DNA of 64,000 bases from Pedococcus aerophilus (GCF_039532215.1 NZ_BAAARN010000003.1:124001-188000); one strand, 5' to 3'. Positions 40,072 through 49,367 are shown, numbered from the stretch's first letter. The notes: generated from the letters alone by a model not told the origin. Numbers and translations: made by a program.

Positions 40072-40801
40072 CGTTGACCACCTCCACCACGTCACTTGCC
40101 CCGCCACGGTCCCTGCAAACGTTCGCTCGGGGCGTGGGCAGAACATGCCTGCTGACGAGCCCTGGACCCAGGTCGTCGGCAACGCCTGCGAGCGTCCCGT
40201 TGTCCAAGTCACCAGCGGCACGGCTTCACCTTCTCCGGCAGAGAAGCCAACGCTGGGTTGCGGCCACGCACACCTCAGAGTTGGCGCACACGTGGGCCAG
40301 GCGCCGGGTCCCGCTGGAGGTTGCCCCGTCTCTGATCGCTGCGCTGCCCGATCCTGCTCGCAGAGGACTAGTTCCAGAATGGTCCGGATGGGCCATGGCC
40401 GGATCCGTTCACCGATGACAACGTTGTCTCAGGAGACAGTCGGGGTTGTGAAGTGCCCTGCGTCCTCATCCAACAGCGTGGTGAGAGTCTCCATGCACGT
40501 TCACGACCACCGAGAACACCGACGTTGGCGCGTAGTGGCTGTTTTGGTGGCCGTCGAGCGACGTGCGGCGACGCCTCGTCCTTCCCCCCCAGGACGAGGC
40601 GTCGCTGCATCTGCAGGCAGGAGCTGGGTGTGATCTGCGAGCGGCGACCGCGCCACCGCTCTCGCGCGCGTCTGTGGTCTTCCGTTTGTGACCCGATGGC
40701 CGGGGTATGTACCTCGCACCCGTGGCTCGGCAGCACGCGTGGGGACGCGGTACCGAGAGCGCCGAGTCACGGGTCGCCCATCGTGTGCTGAGCGCGTGGA
40801 C
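40072..40801. other. gene-poor island segment
   Basis: About 730 bases without a supported gene. Contains a strong hairpin at 40568-40605 and a small palindrome TGTCTCAGGAGACA at 40425-40438. Frames open across parts of it lack ribosome sites and family motifs; probably decayed coding DNA. Confidence 0.5.
40568..40605. terminator. 15-bp hairpin in the island
   Basis: Perfect arms 40568-40582 (gcgacgcctcgtcct) and 40591-40605, with an 8-base C-rich loop. It is 197 bases downstream of the PAS-ANTAR stop on the minus strand and could end that transcript. No T-run. Confidence 0.6.
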
Positions 40802-41431
40802 TCACGCGGGTGTGCCACTGAACATCTGCCGGATCCGCGTGACGTCGTCCTCGGACCCGCAGACCCCGTCAGAAACAACTCGAGCAGCCAGATCTCGAAG
40901 CTTGATGTTGTGGTTCTGCGAAAAGCGCTGGAGCACAGCGAAAGCGGCGGCCTCGTTCATGCCGAAGGTGGCCATGATCGCTCCTTTCGCCTGCTCGATC
41001 ACGGCTCGGTGCTCGGCTGAGGCTTCCACAGCCTCGGCCGCACCCTGCCGGACGGAGTTGGTGATGTCCACCATGAACCCCTGCACCCGCTCCACCTGCC
41101 CAGGGGCGGCTCGACTCTCACCGGCAAGGACCACGTGATGAATCGTCCCTCGGGGGTCGCAGATTCGGAACTCACACGAGAAGGGGCCCGGGGTCTGGAG
41201 GGTGCGCTGGAACATTCCGAAGATCGTGTCTCGGTCCTCGGCGACGATGCGCGCCAGCATGTGCGCCGTCTTCACAGGCTGCCCCTCGGCCACACCGTAC
41301 AGAGCCCTGATGCCTTCGGAGCAGGTCCAAGTGTCCGTGTTCACGAGGTAGTCGAACATCAACGACGGGCCGAGGTTGTCAACGGCTTCGAACGGCACTT
41401 CATCCTCCAGCAATGCGTCTGGTCGCGTCAC
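40802..41431 (-). CDS. PAS-ANTAR regulatory RNA-binding protein
   Basis: 209 aa, GTG start at 41431 with a weak ribosome site. PAS_3 domain, residues ~20-125: FDYLVNTDTWTCSEGIRALY, LARIVAEDRDTIFGMF, PGPFSCEFRICDPRGTIHHV. ANTAR domain, residues ~140-200: SAEHRAVIEQAKGAIMATFG, MNEAAAFAVLQRFSQNHNIK, LRDLAARVV, with the conserved Ala and Gly of the RNA-contacting helix. It should bind paired hexaloop hairpins in mRNA leaders and antiterminate in response to a PAS ligand. It is the only intact regulator in the island. Confidence 0.88.
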   Translation of the reverse strand: MTRPDALLEDEVPFEAVDNLGPSLMFDYLVNTDTWTCSEGIRALYGVAEGQPVKTAHMLARIVAEDRDTIFGMFQRTLQTPGPFSCEFRICDPRGTIHHVVLAGESRAAPGQVERVQGFMVDITNSVRQGAAEAVEASAEHRAVIEQAKGAIMATFGMNEAAAFAVLQRFSQNHNIKLRDLAARVVSDGVCGSEDDVTRIRQMFSGTPA

Positions 41432-41860
41432 TGGCCGGCTTTCTGACCTGCGCCGATGCTAATACAGGGAGAGGCGTCAAAGCCAAGCCTTCACACGGGA
41501 CTGCGGCAGCACCTTCGGCCCGCGGCCTTGACGTTCAACTGCACGACGTAGCCGCCGCGTCCACATGACGGGAACGACGCGGCCACGTAGGTCGCGGTCC
41601 GGATCAGGCGTCGCAGTCGCCACGCGAGCCCGACTTCGCCAGTCACGAGCGATGAGGTGGGCGATGGTCAGGAACGTGATGTGGCGCAGGGACTGCTCGA
41701 CGCTGAACGGGTCGGCACCGCCGTCGCCACCGTCACCGACCCCACGTCTTCCAGCCGCCCTCGAAGGAGCAGATCCGCGGCGGTTCGTGGGCGAAGAGGA
41801 TGGCCAAAACGATGGGGTGGGGTGGTTACCGGACCGAGGAGGTGTTTCCGCTGGGCCAAG
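41432..41860. other. island right end, no assigned gene
   Basis: A minus-strand frame ending at 41477 reads DPFSVEQSLRHITFLTIAHL and RDWRSRARVATATPDP, which has a protein-like composition, but no start with a ribosome site lies between it and the tRNA, and I recognise no family. Possibly a remnant of island cargo or of the lost integration module. Confidence 0.35.
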
Positions 41861-41933
41861 GGCCGACGAGGGGACTTGAACCCCTAACCCCCTGTTTACA
41901 AGACAGGTGCGCTGCCAATTGCGCCACGCCGGC
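41861..41933 (-). tRNA. tRNA-Thr (anticodon TGT)
   Basis: Minus-strand cloverleaf: acceptor GCCGGCG pairs with CGTCGGC (one G-T), D arm GCGC/GCGC, anticodon stem CCTGT/ACAGG with loop CTTGTAA so anticodon TGT, T arm AGGGG/CCCCT with loop TTCAAGT. 72 bases plus discriminator. CCA is not encoded. Its 3' half is duplicated at 37860-37895, marking it as an integration target. It decodes ACA and, by wobble, ACG. Confidence 0.93.
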
Positions 41934-42173
41934 ACGCCTGCCGACTGTTCGTCGACGGACGGCGACGATGCTACCGACGTCAGCTCGGACGACGACACCC
42001 AGTCGCCGACAGGCAGCGGAGAGGACGCCCCTCGGTCCAGACTCCGAGGACCGCAGCAGACGCCTGATGCACCTGGGTGACAGGCCTCACACCCGAGAAG
42101 TTCGCGATAGGGCGTGCCGTTTTCCCGGGTCGGGACGACGAAGTGGTGACAACACTTCCGAGAGAGGATCCCG

Positions 42174-42974
42174 ATGCCCAACCACCCGACCCCCGCCCCT
42201 GCCGACCGACCGGTCGAGTACAGCCTGGCTCGTCGCCTGTCCGCCGAGTTCGTTGGCACCCTGTGGCTCGTCCTCGCCGGCTGCGGAACCGCCGTGCTGG
42301 CCGCCACCGCCACCGCGGAGTCCGGCGGGTCGGCGCTGTTCGTCGGCGTCGGCTACCTCGGCGTCGCGCTCGCCTTCGGCCTGGCGGTCACCACGATGGC
42401 CTACGGCCTCGGCCACGTCTCGGGCGGTCACTTCAACCCCGCGGTGAGCCTCGGCCTGGCGATGGCCGGACGCCTCGGCTGGCGACAGCTCCCGACCTAC
42501 TTCCTGGCCCAGCTCGGTGGCGCCATCACCGGCGCGGCCATCGTGTTTGCGGTGGCCTCCGGGCGCGACGGCTTCGACGCTGCCGACGGCTTCGCCACCA
42601 ACGGGTATGGCGCGGCGTCGCCCCAGGGGTACGCCATGACGGCCGCGCTGGTCACCGAGTTCGTCCTGACCGCAGTCTTCGTGGTGGTCATCCTCGGTGC
42701 GACCGACTCGGCAGCACCCAAGGGCTTCGCACCGCTGGCCATCGGCCTGACCCTGACCGTGGTGCACCTGATCTCGATCCCGGTAACCAACACGTCGGTC
42801 AACCCCGCCCGCTCCATCGCCCCAGCCCTGTTCGCCGGGGGCACGGCCCTGAGCCAGGTCTGGCTGTTCGTCCTCGCACCGCTGGCCGGAGGCCTGGTGG
42901 CTGGCGTCGCCTACAAGGCGCTGTTCGCCTCCCCCACCGACCCCGCCACCCTTCAGGACGCCTCCCGCACCTGA
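42174..42974 (+). CDS. aqpZ: aquaporin Z
   Basis: 266 aa from the ATG at 42174, with AGAGAGG upstream. Six-helix MIP fold with both NPA boxes: [14 protein letters not shown] near residue 85 and [15 protein letters not shown] near residue 205. The selectivity residues ([14 protein letters not shown] first helix-loop, His in [14 protein letters not shown], and the Arg after the second NPA) match water-selective AqpZ rather than glycerol facilitators. It allows rapid water flux in osmotic shock. Monocistronic; a strong hairpin separates it from the convergent Rpf gene. Confidence 0.93.
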   Translation: MPNHPTPAPADRPVEYSLARRLSAEFVGTLWLVLAGCGTAVLAATATAESGGSALFVGVGYLGVALAFGLAVTTMAYGLGHVSGGHFNPAVSLGLAMAGRLGWRQLPTYFLAQLGGAITGAAIVFAVASGRDGFDAADGFATNGYGAASPQGYAMTAALVTEFVLTAVFVVVILGATDSAAPKGFAPLAIGLTLTVVHLISIPVTNTSVNPARSIAPALFAGGTALSQVWLFVLAPLAGGLVAGVAYKALFASPTDPATLQDASRT

Positions 42975-43022
42975 TCCCGACACCGCTGATCCTGGTCCCA
43001 CCGATACCGGCGCCGGACATGC

Positions 43023-43054
43023 AGAAGGGCCACCGGACATCCGGTGGCCCTTCT
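43023..43054. terminator. bidirectional terminator between aqpZ and the Rpf gene
   Basis: 15-base arms 43023-43037 and 43040-43054 (agaagggccaccgga and its complement), flanked by AGAA/TTCT so usable from both sides; it lies 49 bases after aqpZ and 14 bases after the Rpf stop. Confidence 0.85.
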
Positions 43055-43067
43055 CCCAGTGCAGTGG

Positions 43068-43787
43068 TCAGCGACGGTTGAGGTACGCCTGGAGCGTCTT
43101 CACCGTGGCGCGGTCCAGCGTGCGGGCACCGTTCTTCTTGGCGCCGATCTTGGTCTGGAGGGCGCGGATCGTCTTCGGACCGACGACACCGTCGGGCGAC
43201 GAGCCGACCTTGCGCTGCAGGGCCTTGACGTCGGACGTGGAGATCGCGGCGTTGACCGAGCCGCCGACCCAGCGCTCGATGGCGCGGTTGGTCTTCGGGC
43301 CGCGGATGCCGTCGACGACGAGCTTGCCGCCGGTGACGGGCTTGGCGGGGGCCTTGCGCACGGTCGAGCGGGAGGAGCGGGCGGTGCTGCCGGCACCGGC
43401 TGCACCACCGTTGGACTTGGTCAGACCCGCACGGGCGCCGCAGGTGGGCCAGGCGCCGGGGCCCTGGACCGCAAGGACCTTCTTGGCGATGGTGATCTGC
43501 TCGGCCTTGGTGGCGCGGTGCGCGGAGGAGGCGTAGCGCTCGCCACCGAACCCGTCCCAGGTGCGGTCGGAGAACTGCAGGCCGCCGTAATAGCCGTTGC
43601 CGGTGTTGATCGACCAGTTGCCACCGCTCTCGCAGGCGGCGACGCGGTCCCACACGGTGCCCGCGGAGGCAGAGGTTGCGGTGGCCATGCCACCGGCGAT
43701 GGTGGCGGCGCCGGCGATGGCGACACCCGCCATGCGACGACGGACGGGCTTGGGCTTCCGGGCAGAGTGCTTCGGGGCGTAGAACAT
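43068..43787 (-). CDS. resuscitation-promoting-factor-like transglycosylase with C-terminal peptidoglycan-binding repeats
   Basis: 239 aa from the ATG at 43787, with GGAAGGA upstream. Basic N-terminus, signal peptide ([20 protein letters not shown], cleavage near SASA), Rpf domain residues ~44-115: [20 protein letters not shown] with the catalytic Glu, [28 protein letters not shown] with the second Cys of the disulfide. Two peptidoglycan-binding modules follow ([16 protein letters not shown] and [16 protein letters not shown]). It cleaves peptidoglycan glycan strands to allow growth and resuscitation. A c-di-AMP riboswitch precedes it. Confidence 0.92.
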   Translation of the reverse strand: MFYAPKHSARKPKPVRRRMAGVAIAGAATIAGGMATATSASAGTVWDRVAACESGGNWSINTGNGYYGGLQFSDRTWDGFGGERYASSAHRATKAEQITIAKKVLAVQGPGAWPTCGARAGLTKSNGGAAGAGSTARSSRSTVRKAPAKPVTGGKLVVDGIRGPKTNRAIERWVGGSVNAAISTSDVKALQRKVGSSPDGVVGPKTIRALQTKIGAKKNGARTLDRATVKTLQAYLNRR

Positions 43788-43810
43788 TGCAGGGGGGGTC
43801 CTTCCTGACC

Positions 43811-43971
43811 GGCGCCTGCGAGGTGAGCTGTCGGGTTCGGGCTGTCAGGTGCCCGGCCGGCGTGAACCGGCTTCACCCCAAGACCGCCGGGGCGGTCGCG
43901 TTGGGTCCCCCGTCCTCGTCGTTGCCCGGAGATCTTCCGGTGAAACACCCGCATGACGAGGCTCGGCGCGG
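43811..43971 (-). ncRNA. c-di-AMP (ydaO/yuaA-type) riboswitch
   Basis: In the 5' leader of the Rpf gene. The minus strand reads CGCCGAGCC, then GACGGGGGACCCAA, TTGGGGTGAAG, and CCGAACCCGACAGCT followed by CACCTCGCAGGCG, the conserved core blocks in the correct order for ydaO RNAs that precede actinobacterial rpf genes. P1 is formed by GCGCC (43965-43969) and GGCGCC (43811-43816). The end of P1 is ~24 bases from the ATG and close to the ribosome site GGAAGGA. High c-di-AMP would shut down Rpf expression, as known for this class. Confidence 0.92.
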
Positions 43972-44130
43972 CGGGTGTGCAGTGGATGGGAATGCAGTGG
44001 TGTGCAGTTGTGGGCGCGAATGCGCTGGTCAAAGGTAAGGCGCGCGCGCCTCCGGGACAAGCCGCTGGCCGAAAAACAAGCCGAAGTGGGTATGGCGCGT
44101 TCGTCCCTTTTGTGCCGTGGGCTGGTGCCG

Positions 44131-45630
44131 TCAGCGGCGACGGACCCGACGCTTCTGCACCATCCGGCGGTCGAACGGCGCTGCCATGAACTCCCCGAGC
44201 ACGCTGCCCGCCGCGATGGCCAGCAGCACGGCCATCGCCCCCAGCAGCGTCGTGATGCCACCCTGGAGCGAGAGGCTGCCGGAGTCCGGAGACGAACCGT
44301 TCACCATCTCGTAGAGGCCGCGGAAGATCGCCAGACCCGGCAGCAGGCCGTAGGACGCGGGGACGGCCAGCACCATCGCGGGCGCCCCCATGCGCAGGGC
44401 GAGGAGGCGGCCGGCGAACCCGAGCACCGTCGCCGCGACCCCGGCGGCCGCGAGCTGGCCCAGGGCGTCGAGCCGGTCGACACCCAGGGACACGCCCACA
44501 CCGACCGCGGACAGCACCCCCGCCGGCACGACGAGGTTGCGGCGGCTGCGCAGCGAGACGGCACCGGACATGCCGACGACGAAGGCACCCACGACGGCCA
44601 GGAGCACCGGCGCGCTGAGGGCACGGGTCGACATCACGGACGGCGAGACCAGCTGCAGGTCGAACGTCGAGGTGAGCGCCAGCGTCACCGACAGGCCGGT
44701 GGCGACCCCGAGGATGATGCCGGCCGTGGTCAGGAACACCCCGAACATCCGACCGGCGCCGGTCACCGAGTAGCCGGAGATGGCGTCCTCGAAGGCCGAG
44801 GCGACGGTGCGACCCGGGAGCAGCACGGTGATGCCACCGGCGACGATGAACGCGAACTCCTCCGAGGACACCGGGATCCACCCGTTCGCCCCCAGGCTGA
44901 ACGCGCCCCAGGCGATCACGGTCGCGAGGAACCCACCGATCGCGCACTGGTAGAAGTCCGGGAGGCCGCGACGGCCCGTGGCGCGCGCTGCATACCCGAC
45001 GAGCAGGGCCGACCCGCCCGCGACGAGCGACGCGACGATCCCCGCGCCGAGCATCAGGGCGATGGCGGCCGACAGGACGCCGAGCGAGCCACGCACCATC
45101 CACCGCGGCCAGAACCTCGGGGCCCGGCGGATCTCGCGCAGCCGTGCGGCAGCCGCCTCGAGGTCGTAGCTGCCGGCGACGAGGTTCTCGACGAACTCGT
45201 GGACGGCGGTCAGCCGGTCGAAGTCACGCGTCGCCGAACGCACGACACGCAGCATGGTGATGGGTGAGCCGGACGCCGTCGTGCACTGCACCAGCAGCGA
45301 CTGGAGCGTGATGTCGACCTCGAGGTTGTCGAGCCCGGCGGCAGCGGCCACCGCGATGACCGAAGACTCGACCTGGGGGGCGCCGGCGCCGCAGCGCAGC
45401 ATGAGCTCCCCGACCCGCAGGGCCAGGTCGAGCGATGCCCGCGCGTCGCGCTCCTCGGCCGCAGCCTGGCGCACCCGGGCGTTGCGGTAGGGCGTGTGGC
45501 GCAGCGAGTCGACCATCGGGATGGTGTCGGTGATCTCCTCACCGCGCCAGATCCGGCTCTGCCGCAACGTCGGACGCTTCGCCGGACGGCGCGGGGGAAG
45601 CGGAGGCGGCGGGTTGACCCCGGTGGCCAT
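44131..45630 (-). CDS. ThrE-like threonine/serine exporter family membrane protein
   Basis: 499 aa from the ATG at 45630. The N-terminal ~140 residues are the soluble ThrE domain: LDLALRVGELMLRCGAGAPQ, VESSVIAVAAAAGL, ITLQSLLVQCTTASGSPITM. It continues with about ten membrane helices in two blocks (ThrE and ThrE_2): VLSAAIALMLGAGIVASLVA, FIVAGGITVLLPGRTVASAF, GVGVSLGVDRLDALGQLAAA. Like C. glutamicum ThrE it should export threonine/serine, though regulation and substrate here are inferred. It overlaps the Ser/Thr kinase stop by one base (TGATG). Confidence 0.88.
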   Translation of the reverse strand: MATGVNPPPPLPPRRPAKRPTLRQSRIWRGEEITDTIPMVDSLRHTPYRNARVRQAAAEERDARASLDLALRVGELMLRCGAGAPQVESSVIAVAAAAGLDNLEVDITLQSLLVQCTTASGSPITMLRVVRSATRDFDRLTAVHEFVENLVAGSYDLEAAAARLREIRRAPRFWPRWMVRGSLGVLSAAIALMLGAGIVASLVAGGSALLVGYAARATGRRGLPDFYQCAIGGFLATVIAWGAFSLGANGWIPVSSEEFAFIVAGGITVLLPGRTVASAFEDAISGYSVTGAGRMFGVFLTTAGIILGVATGLSVTLALTSTFDLQLVSPSVMSTRALSAPVLLAVVGAFVVGMSGAVSLRSRRNLVVPAGVLSAVGVGVSLGVDRLDALGQLAAAGVAATVLGFAGRLLALRMGAPAMVLAVPASYGLLPGLAIFRGLYEMVNGSSPDSGSLSLQGGITTLLGAMAVLLAIAAGSVLGEFMAAPFDRRMVQKRRVRRR

Positions 45631-47360
45631 CAGGCGCCCACGCCGGGCACGGCGACCGAAGGCTGCTGGGTCGGCCACCACTGCGGCACCGCACCCTGCT
45701 GGAGGCTCCAGACCGCGAACCCGGCAGCGACGACGAGCAGGAGCCCCGCGGCGACCTTGGTCGCCCGCGGGCCCGGCGTGGTGCCCCGGACGATGCTGCG
45801 CGAGCCCCGGCGCAGGCCGGCTCCCCCGGGTCCCCACCACGCCATCAGGCCGGCGACGGCCGCGCCCACGGCGATCGGCCCTGAGTGGTCGGGCTCGGGC
45901 GAACCCCCGGTCACCGCCACGATCGCCAGCGCCGCGCTGAACACCGCGCACACCCCCACGACCGCAGGCAGGATCGCGCTGACCACCGTCGCCACGAGGC
46001 CGACGACGAGGTGCCACGGGCTGGCCGCCACGGCGAACGGGACGTCGGAGCGCCGCCGCCCGCGGTCGTGCCGGCGCAGGACGAGCGACGTCACCGAACG
46101 GTCCGCGGTCCGCGCCGCCCACGACCAGAGCAGGGCAACCACGCCCGCCACGACGGGGAAGGCCGCTGCTGCAGCGACCATCGCGAGGAGCAGTGCGAGC
46201 AGGGTGCCGGTCCGGCCGGCCCGCCCGATGCGCGGGTCGGGCTCGCCCGGCCCGCCCTCCCGGGCGGCCTCCCAGTCGGAGGACTCCCCCTCCACCTCGC
46301 CGAACCCCACGAGGTCGGCACCGCCGTCCCAGTCGCGCTCGTCGTCAGGGCCGACGTACGGGTCGTCGTCCCGGTCCACCGGGAGGGCCACCGGCCCCAC
46401 GGGGCGGCGCGACAGCGGTGCGACGGGAGCTGCCGCCGGACGGTCGAACCGTGCCGTGGGCCCCTGCTCGAGCACCTGCGTATGGCGCGGGGGCGCGCTG
46501 AGCACGGCGGTCACCGGTTTGCCCGCGGCATAGCGTTCGAGCGCCTCCACCACCTCGTCCGCGTCGGGGCGCTGGTGCGGCTCCGGGGACAGCGCGGCGT
46601 GCAGGAGTGGGGCGAGCCGGGGGTCGACACCGGTGAGGTCGGCCTCGCCGCGGCTGACGCGGTTGAGCACGACGTCCATCGGGCCACGGCCGAAGGGCGG
46701 CGCGCCACTGGCGGCGAAGGCGAGCGTGGCGGCCCAGCCCCACCAGTCGGTGGCCTCGGTCACCGGCGCTCCCTCGACCACCTCGGGCGAGAGGTATCCG
46801 GGGGTGCCCATCACCAGACCGGTCATCGTGATCCGGACGTCGTCGGCGACGTGCGCGATCCCGAAGTCGATGAGGACGGGGTCGCCGTCGAGGAGCAGGA
46901 CGTTCGCAGGCTTGAGGTCGCGGTGGATGACGTCGGCGGAGTGGATCGCGTCAAGCGCCTCGGCCAGGCCGCGGCCCAGCGACAGCAGCTCCCCGCCCTT
47001 GATCGGGCCGTGCTCCCTGACGACGTCGTCGAGCGCCGGCCCGGGCACGTAGCGCGTGACGAGGTAGGGGCGCTCACCGTCGAGGTCGGCGTCGATGACC
47101 GCGGCGACCCGCGGGTCCCTGATCCTCCCCAGCACGTCGACCTCGCGGGCCAGGCGCGTCCGCGCGTCGGTGTCGTGGGCGATGTGGGGGCGCAGCAGCT
47201 TGAGCGCGACGGCTCGTCCGTGCCGGTCGAGGGCGAGGTGGACGACCCCCATGCCGCCCTCGCCGATCTGCTGGATCAGGCGGTACGGACCGACCCGGGG
47301 CCCCTCGGGCGCGCTGGTGCCCTCGCCGCCGTCGCTCCCCTCGATGGCCTCCGTCCGCAT
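45630..47360 (-). CDS. membrane-anchored Ser/Thr protein kinase
   Basis: 576 aa. Kinase domain residues ~25-275: IGEGGMGVVHLAL, VALKLL, catalytic VIHRDLKPANVLLLDG, LIDFGIAHVADD and GTPGYLSPEVVEG. A ~110-residue acidic/Pro linker follows, then four to five membrane helices (TGTLLALLLAMVAAAAAFPV, LVVGLVATVVSAILPAVVGV, ALAIVAVTGGSPEPDH and others) and no PASTA or other known sensor. AGGAGG directly abuts the ATG at 47360, closer than usual, but no better start is in frame. It overlaps the exporter gene downstream, suggesting that it regulates that transporter or envelope status. Confidence 0.9.
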   Translation of the reverse strand: MRTEAIEGSDGGEGTSAPEGPRVGPYRLIQQIGEGGMGVVHLALDRHGRAVALKLLRPHIAHDTDARTRLAREVDVLGRIRDPRVAAVIDADLDGERPYLVTRYVPGPALDDVVREHGPIKGGELLSLGRGLAEALDAIHSADVIHRDLKPANVLLLDGDPVLIDFGIAHVADDVRITMTGLVMGTPGYLSPEVVEGAPVTEATDWWGWAATLAFAASGAPPFGRGPMDVVLNRVSRGEADLTGVDPRLAPLLHAALSPEPHQRPDADEVVEALERYAAGKPVTAVLSAPPRHTQVLEQGPTARFDRPAAAPVAPLSRRPVGPVALPVDRDDDPYVGPDDERDWDGGADLVGFGEVEGESSDWEAAREGGPGEPDPRIGRAGRTGTLLALLLAMVAAAAAFPVVAGVVALLWSWAARTADRSVTSLVLRRHDRGRRRSDVPFAVAASPWHLVVGLVATVVSAILPAVVGVCAVFSAALAIVAVTGGSPEPDHSGPIAVGAAVAGLMAWWGPGGAGLRRGSRSIVRGTTPGPRATKVAAGLLLVVAAGFAVWSLQQGAVPQWWPTQQPSVAVPGVGA

Positions 47361-47401
47361 CCTCCTACGGTAAGGGAGGCGGCTGGGGGAATCGGGGAGG
47401 G

Positions 47402-47830
47402 CTACTGCTGGATGTAGCCGACGAGCTGGTCGCGCTCGGTCTGGAGCTCGTCGATCCGGTGCTTGACGATGTCGCCGATGCTGACGATCGCCTGGAGCCG
47501 ACCCTCCACGACGACGGGGACGTGCCTGATGCGCAGGTCCGTCATGGTGCGGGCAAGGTCCTCGATCGCGACCTCGGGGTCGCAGGTCGTCACCTCGGCG
47601 GTCATGATCGCCGAGATCGGCAGGGCGAGCACCGCGGCACCCTTGCTGTGCAGGTGGCGCACGATGTCGCGCTCGCTCACGATGCCGTCCACGGCGGTCT
47701 CGTCCGTGCTCACCACCACCGCACCGATGCGGTGCTCGTCGAGCAGCTGGAGGAGCCTTTCGACCGTCTCGTCCGGGCGGACGGTCACGACCTGGTCACC
47801 CTTGCGACGCACCACATCCGAGATCTTCAT
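47402..47830 (-). CDS. two-CBS-domain protein
   Basis: 142 aa. Two CBS motifs: residues ~8-60 (VVTVRPDETVERLLQLLDEH, AVDGIVSERDIVRHL) and ~75-128 (MTAEVTTCDPEVAIEDLART, LRIRHVPVVVEGRLQAIVSI GD). A stand-alone Bateman module that probably binds an adenine nucleotide; the role is unassigned. Monocistronic, divergent from otsA. C-terminal tail IDELQTERDQLVGYIQQ may form a coiled coil. Confidence 0.9.
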   Translation of the reverse strand: MKISDVVRRKGDQVVTVRPDETVERLLQLLDEHRIGAVVVSTDETAVDGIVSERDIVRHLHSKGAAVLALPISAIMTAEVTTCDPEVAIEDLARTMTDLRIRHVPVVVEGRLQAIVSIGDIVKHRIDELQTERDQLVGYIQQ

Positions 47831-47939
47831 GGTCAGACGGTAGACCGCAGCGGGGGTCCTCGCTAGGGGAGATCCGAGGCAGTCCTGCGCGGCGGGTCAT
47901 AGGGTTGGGGCCGAACCAGAACCCGGAGTTGATGAACCA

Positions 47940-49367
47940 GTGCCCCGCACCGCCACACAGTTCGACCTCGTGATCGCCGCCAACCGCCTGCCCGTCGACC
48001 GCGTCGTCGACGCGGACGGCACCGAGTCGTGGCGCACCAGCCCAGGTGGCCTCGTCACCGCGATGGAGTCCGTGATGCGCGGCCGGGAAGGCGCCTGGGT
48101 CGGGTGGGCCGGCGAGGCGGGCGATGCCCCCGAGCCCTTCGTCGAGGACGACATGTACCTGCGTCCCGTCGCACTCTCCGAGGACGAGGTCGCCCACTAC
48201 TACGAGGGCTTCAGCAACGACACCCTGTGGCCGATCTACCACGACGTCATCGTGTCGGCGACGTTCCACCGCTTCTGGTTCGCGTCCTACGAGGCCGTGA
48301 ACCGTCGGTTCGCCGAGGCCATCTGCGACGTCGCCGCCAAGGGTGCGACGGTCTGGGTGCACGACTACCAGCTCCAGCTCGTGCCGGCGATGGTCCGTGA
48401 GATGCGGCCCGACGTGCGGATCGGGTGGTTCAACCACATCCCCTTCCCCCCGGTCGAGCTGTTCGCCCAGCTGCCGTGGCGACGCGCCATCCTCGAGGGC
48501 CTGCTCGGCGCCGACTACCTCGGCTTCCAGCGGGTCGCCGACGCGCAGAACTTCATCCGTGCCTGCCGCCAGCTGCTCAACCTGCCGACCAAGGGCGACA
48601 CCGTCTCGGAGTCCCGGTCCGAGGGCGCCCGACGCGTGCGGGCCAGCGCCGTCCCGATCTCCATCGACTTCGTCGGGCTGGAGGAGCTCGCCAAGAAGCC
48701 GGAGACCAAGGCCCGCGCGGCCGAGATCCGCGAGTCCCTCGGAGACCCGGAGACGCTCATCCTCGGGGTTGACCGGCTCGACTACACCAAGGGCATCGGC
48801 CACCGGATCAAGGCCTACGGCGAGCTCCTCGAGGAGGGCCGCGTCTCCCCGCCCAAGCAGATGTTCGTCCAGGTCGCAACCCCCAGCCGCGAGCGGGTGG
48901 ACGCCTACCGTGACCTGCGCAACGAGATCGAGGGCGAGGTGGGGCGGCTCAACGGCGAGTTCAGCGACATCGGCGCACCGGCGGTGCAGTACCTGCACCA
49001 CTCCTACCCCAGGCAGGAGATGGCGGCCCTCTACCTCGCGGCCGACGTCCTGCTCGTCACCCCGCTGCGCGACGGCATGAACCTCGTCGCCAAGGAGTAC
49101 GTCACCTGCCGCTACGACGACGGCGGCGCGCTCGTGCTCTCCGAGTTCACCGGCGCCTTCCACGAGCTGCACCAGGCGTTCGTCTGCAACCCGCACGACA
49201 TCGAGGGCCTTAAGCAGACGATCATGCGGGCCATCGAGACGCCCGACAAGGAGAAGCGCCGCCTCATGCGCGCCATGCGACGCCGGGTCGCCGACCACGA
49301 CGTCCAGCGCTGGGCTGCCCGCTTCCTCGACAACCTCGCCAACGCCCCCGAGAAGGGCGGCTCGTGA
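47940..49367 (+). CDS. otsA: alpha,alpha-trehalose-phosphate synthase (GT20)
   Basis: 475 aa, GTG start at 47940 with GGAG 11 bases upstream. GT20 motifs: VIAANRLPVDRVVD (N-terminal loop), WVHDYQLQLVPAMVREMRPD, GWFNHIPFPPVELFAQLPWR, the phosphate-binding LGVDRLDYTKGIGHRIKAYG, and LVTPLRDGMNLVAKEYVTCR near the C-terminus. It transfers glucose from UDP- (or ADP-) glucose to glucose-6-phosphate in trehalose synthesis. It overlaps otsB by 4 bases, so the two steps are coupled. Confidence 0.95.
   Translation: MPRTATQFDLVIAANRLPVDRVVDADGTESWRTSPGGLVTAMESVMRGREGAWVGWAGEAGDAPEPFVEDDMYLRPVALSEDEVAHYYEGFSNDTLWPIYHDVIVSATFHRFWFASYEAVNRRFAEAICDVAAKGATVWVHDYQLQLVPAMVREMRPDVRIGWFNHIPFPPVELFAQLPWRRAILEGLLGADYLGFQRVADAQNFIRACRQLLNLPTKGDTVSESRSEGARRVRASAVPISIDFVGLEELAKKPETKARAAEIRESLGDPETLILGVDRLDYTKGIGHRIKAYGELLEEGRVSPPKQMFVQVATPSRERVDAYRDLRNEIEGEVGRLNGEFSDIGAPAVQYLHHSYPRQEMAALYLAADVLLVTPLRDGMNLVAKEYVTCRYDDGGALVLSEFTGAFHELHQAFVCNPHDIEGLKQTIMRAIETPDKEKRRLMRAMRRRVADHDVQRWAARFLDNLANAPEKGGS

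Larger units (their letters stand above)
37860..41897. mobile_element. relic genomic island at tRNA-Thr(TGT)
   Basis: About 4.0 kb bounded by 36-base direct repeats, the right one inside an intact tRNA-Thr. The DNA between is visibly less GC-rich than the flanks and contains a broken PAS gene, a DUF6766 mini-operon, an intact PAS-ANTAR gene and long stretches without genes. No integrase, excisionase or transfer gene is recognisable, so the element is probably immobile now. The boundaries are seen in the sequence; the island origin is inference. Confidence 0.75.

Noticed and set aside
40280-40300. Reverse strand encodes GPGAWPTC, as at the end of the Rpf domain, sharing ~17 bases with 43447-43463
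   Set aside because: Only eight residues match with no other Rpf motif around; I treat it as chance or an untraceable fragment.
40425-40438. TGTCTCAGGAGACA palindrome resembling the AcoR-type operator
   Set aside because: The spacing between arms is 2 instead of 5 bases, and no related regulator or gene start is nearby.
41477-42313. Minus-strand frame through the tRNA-Thr gene
   Set aside because: It runs through a structural RNA, has no ribosome site, and the GVQVPSSA segment is the known artefact of translating tRNA 3' ends.
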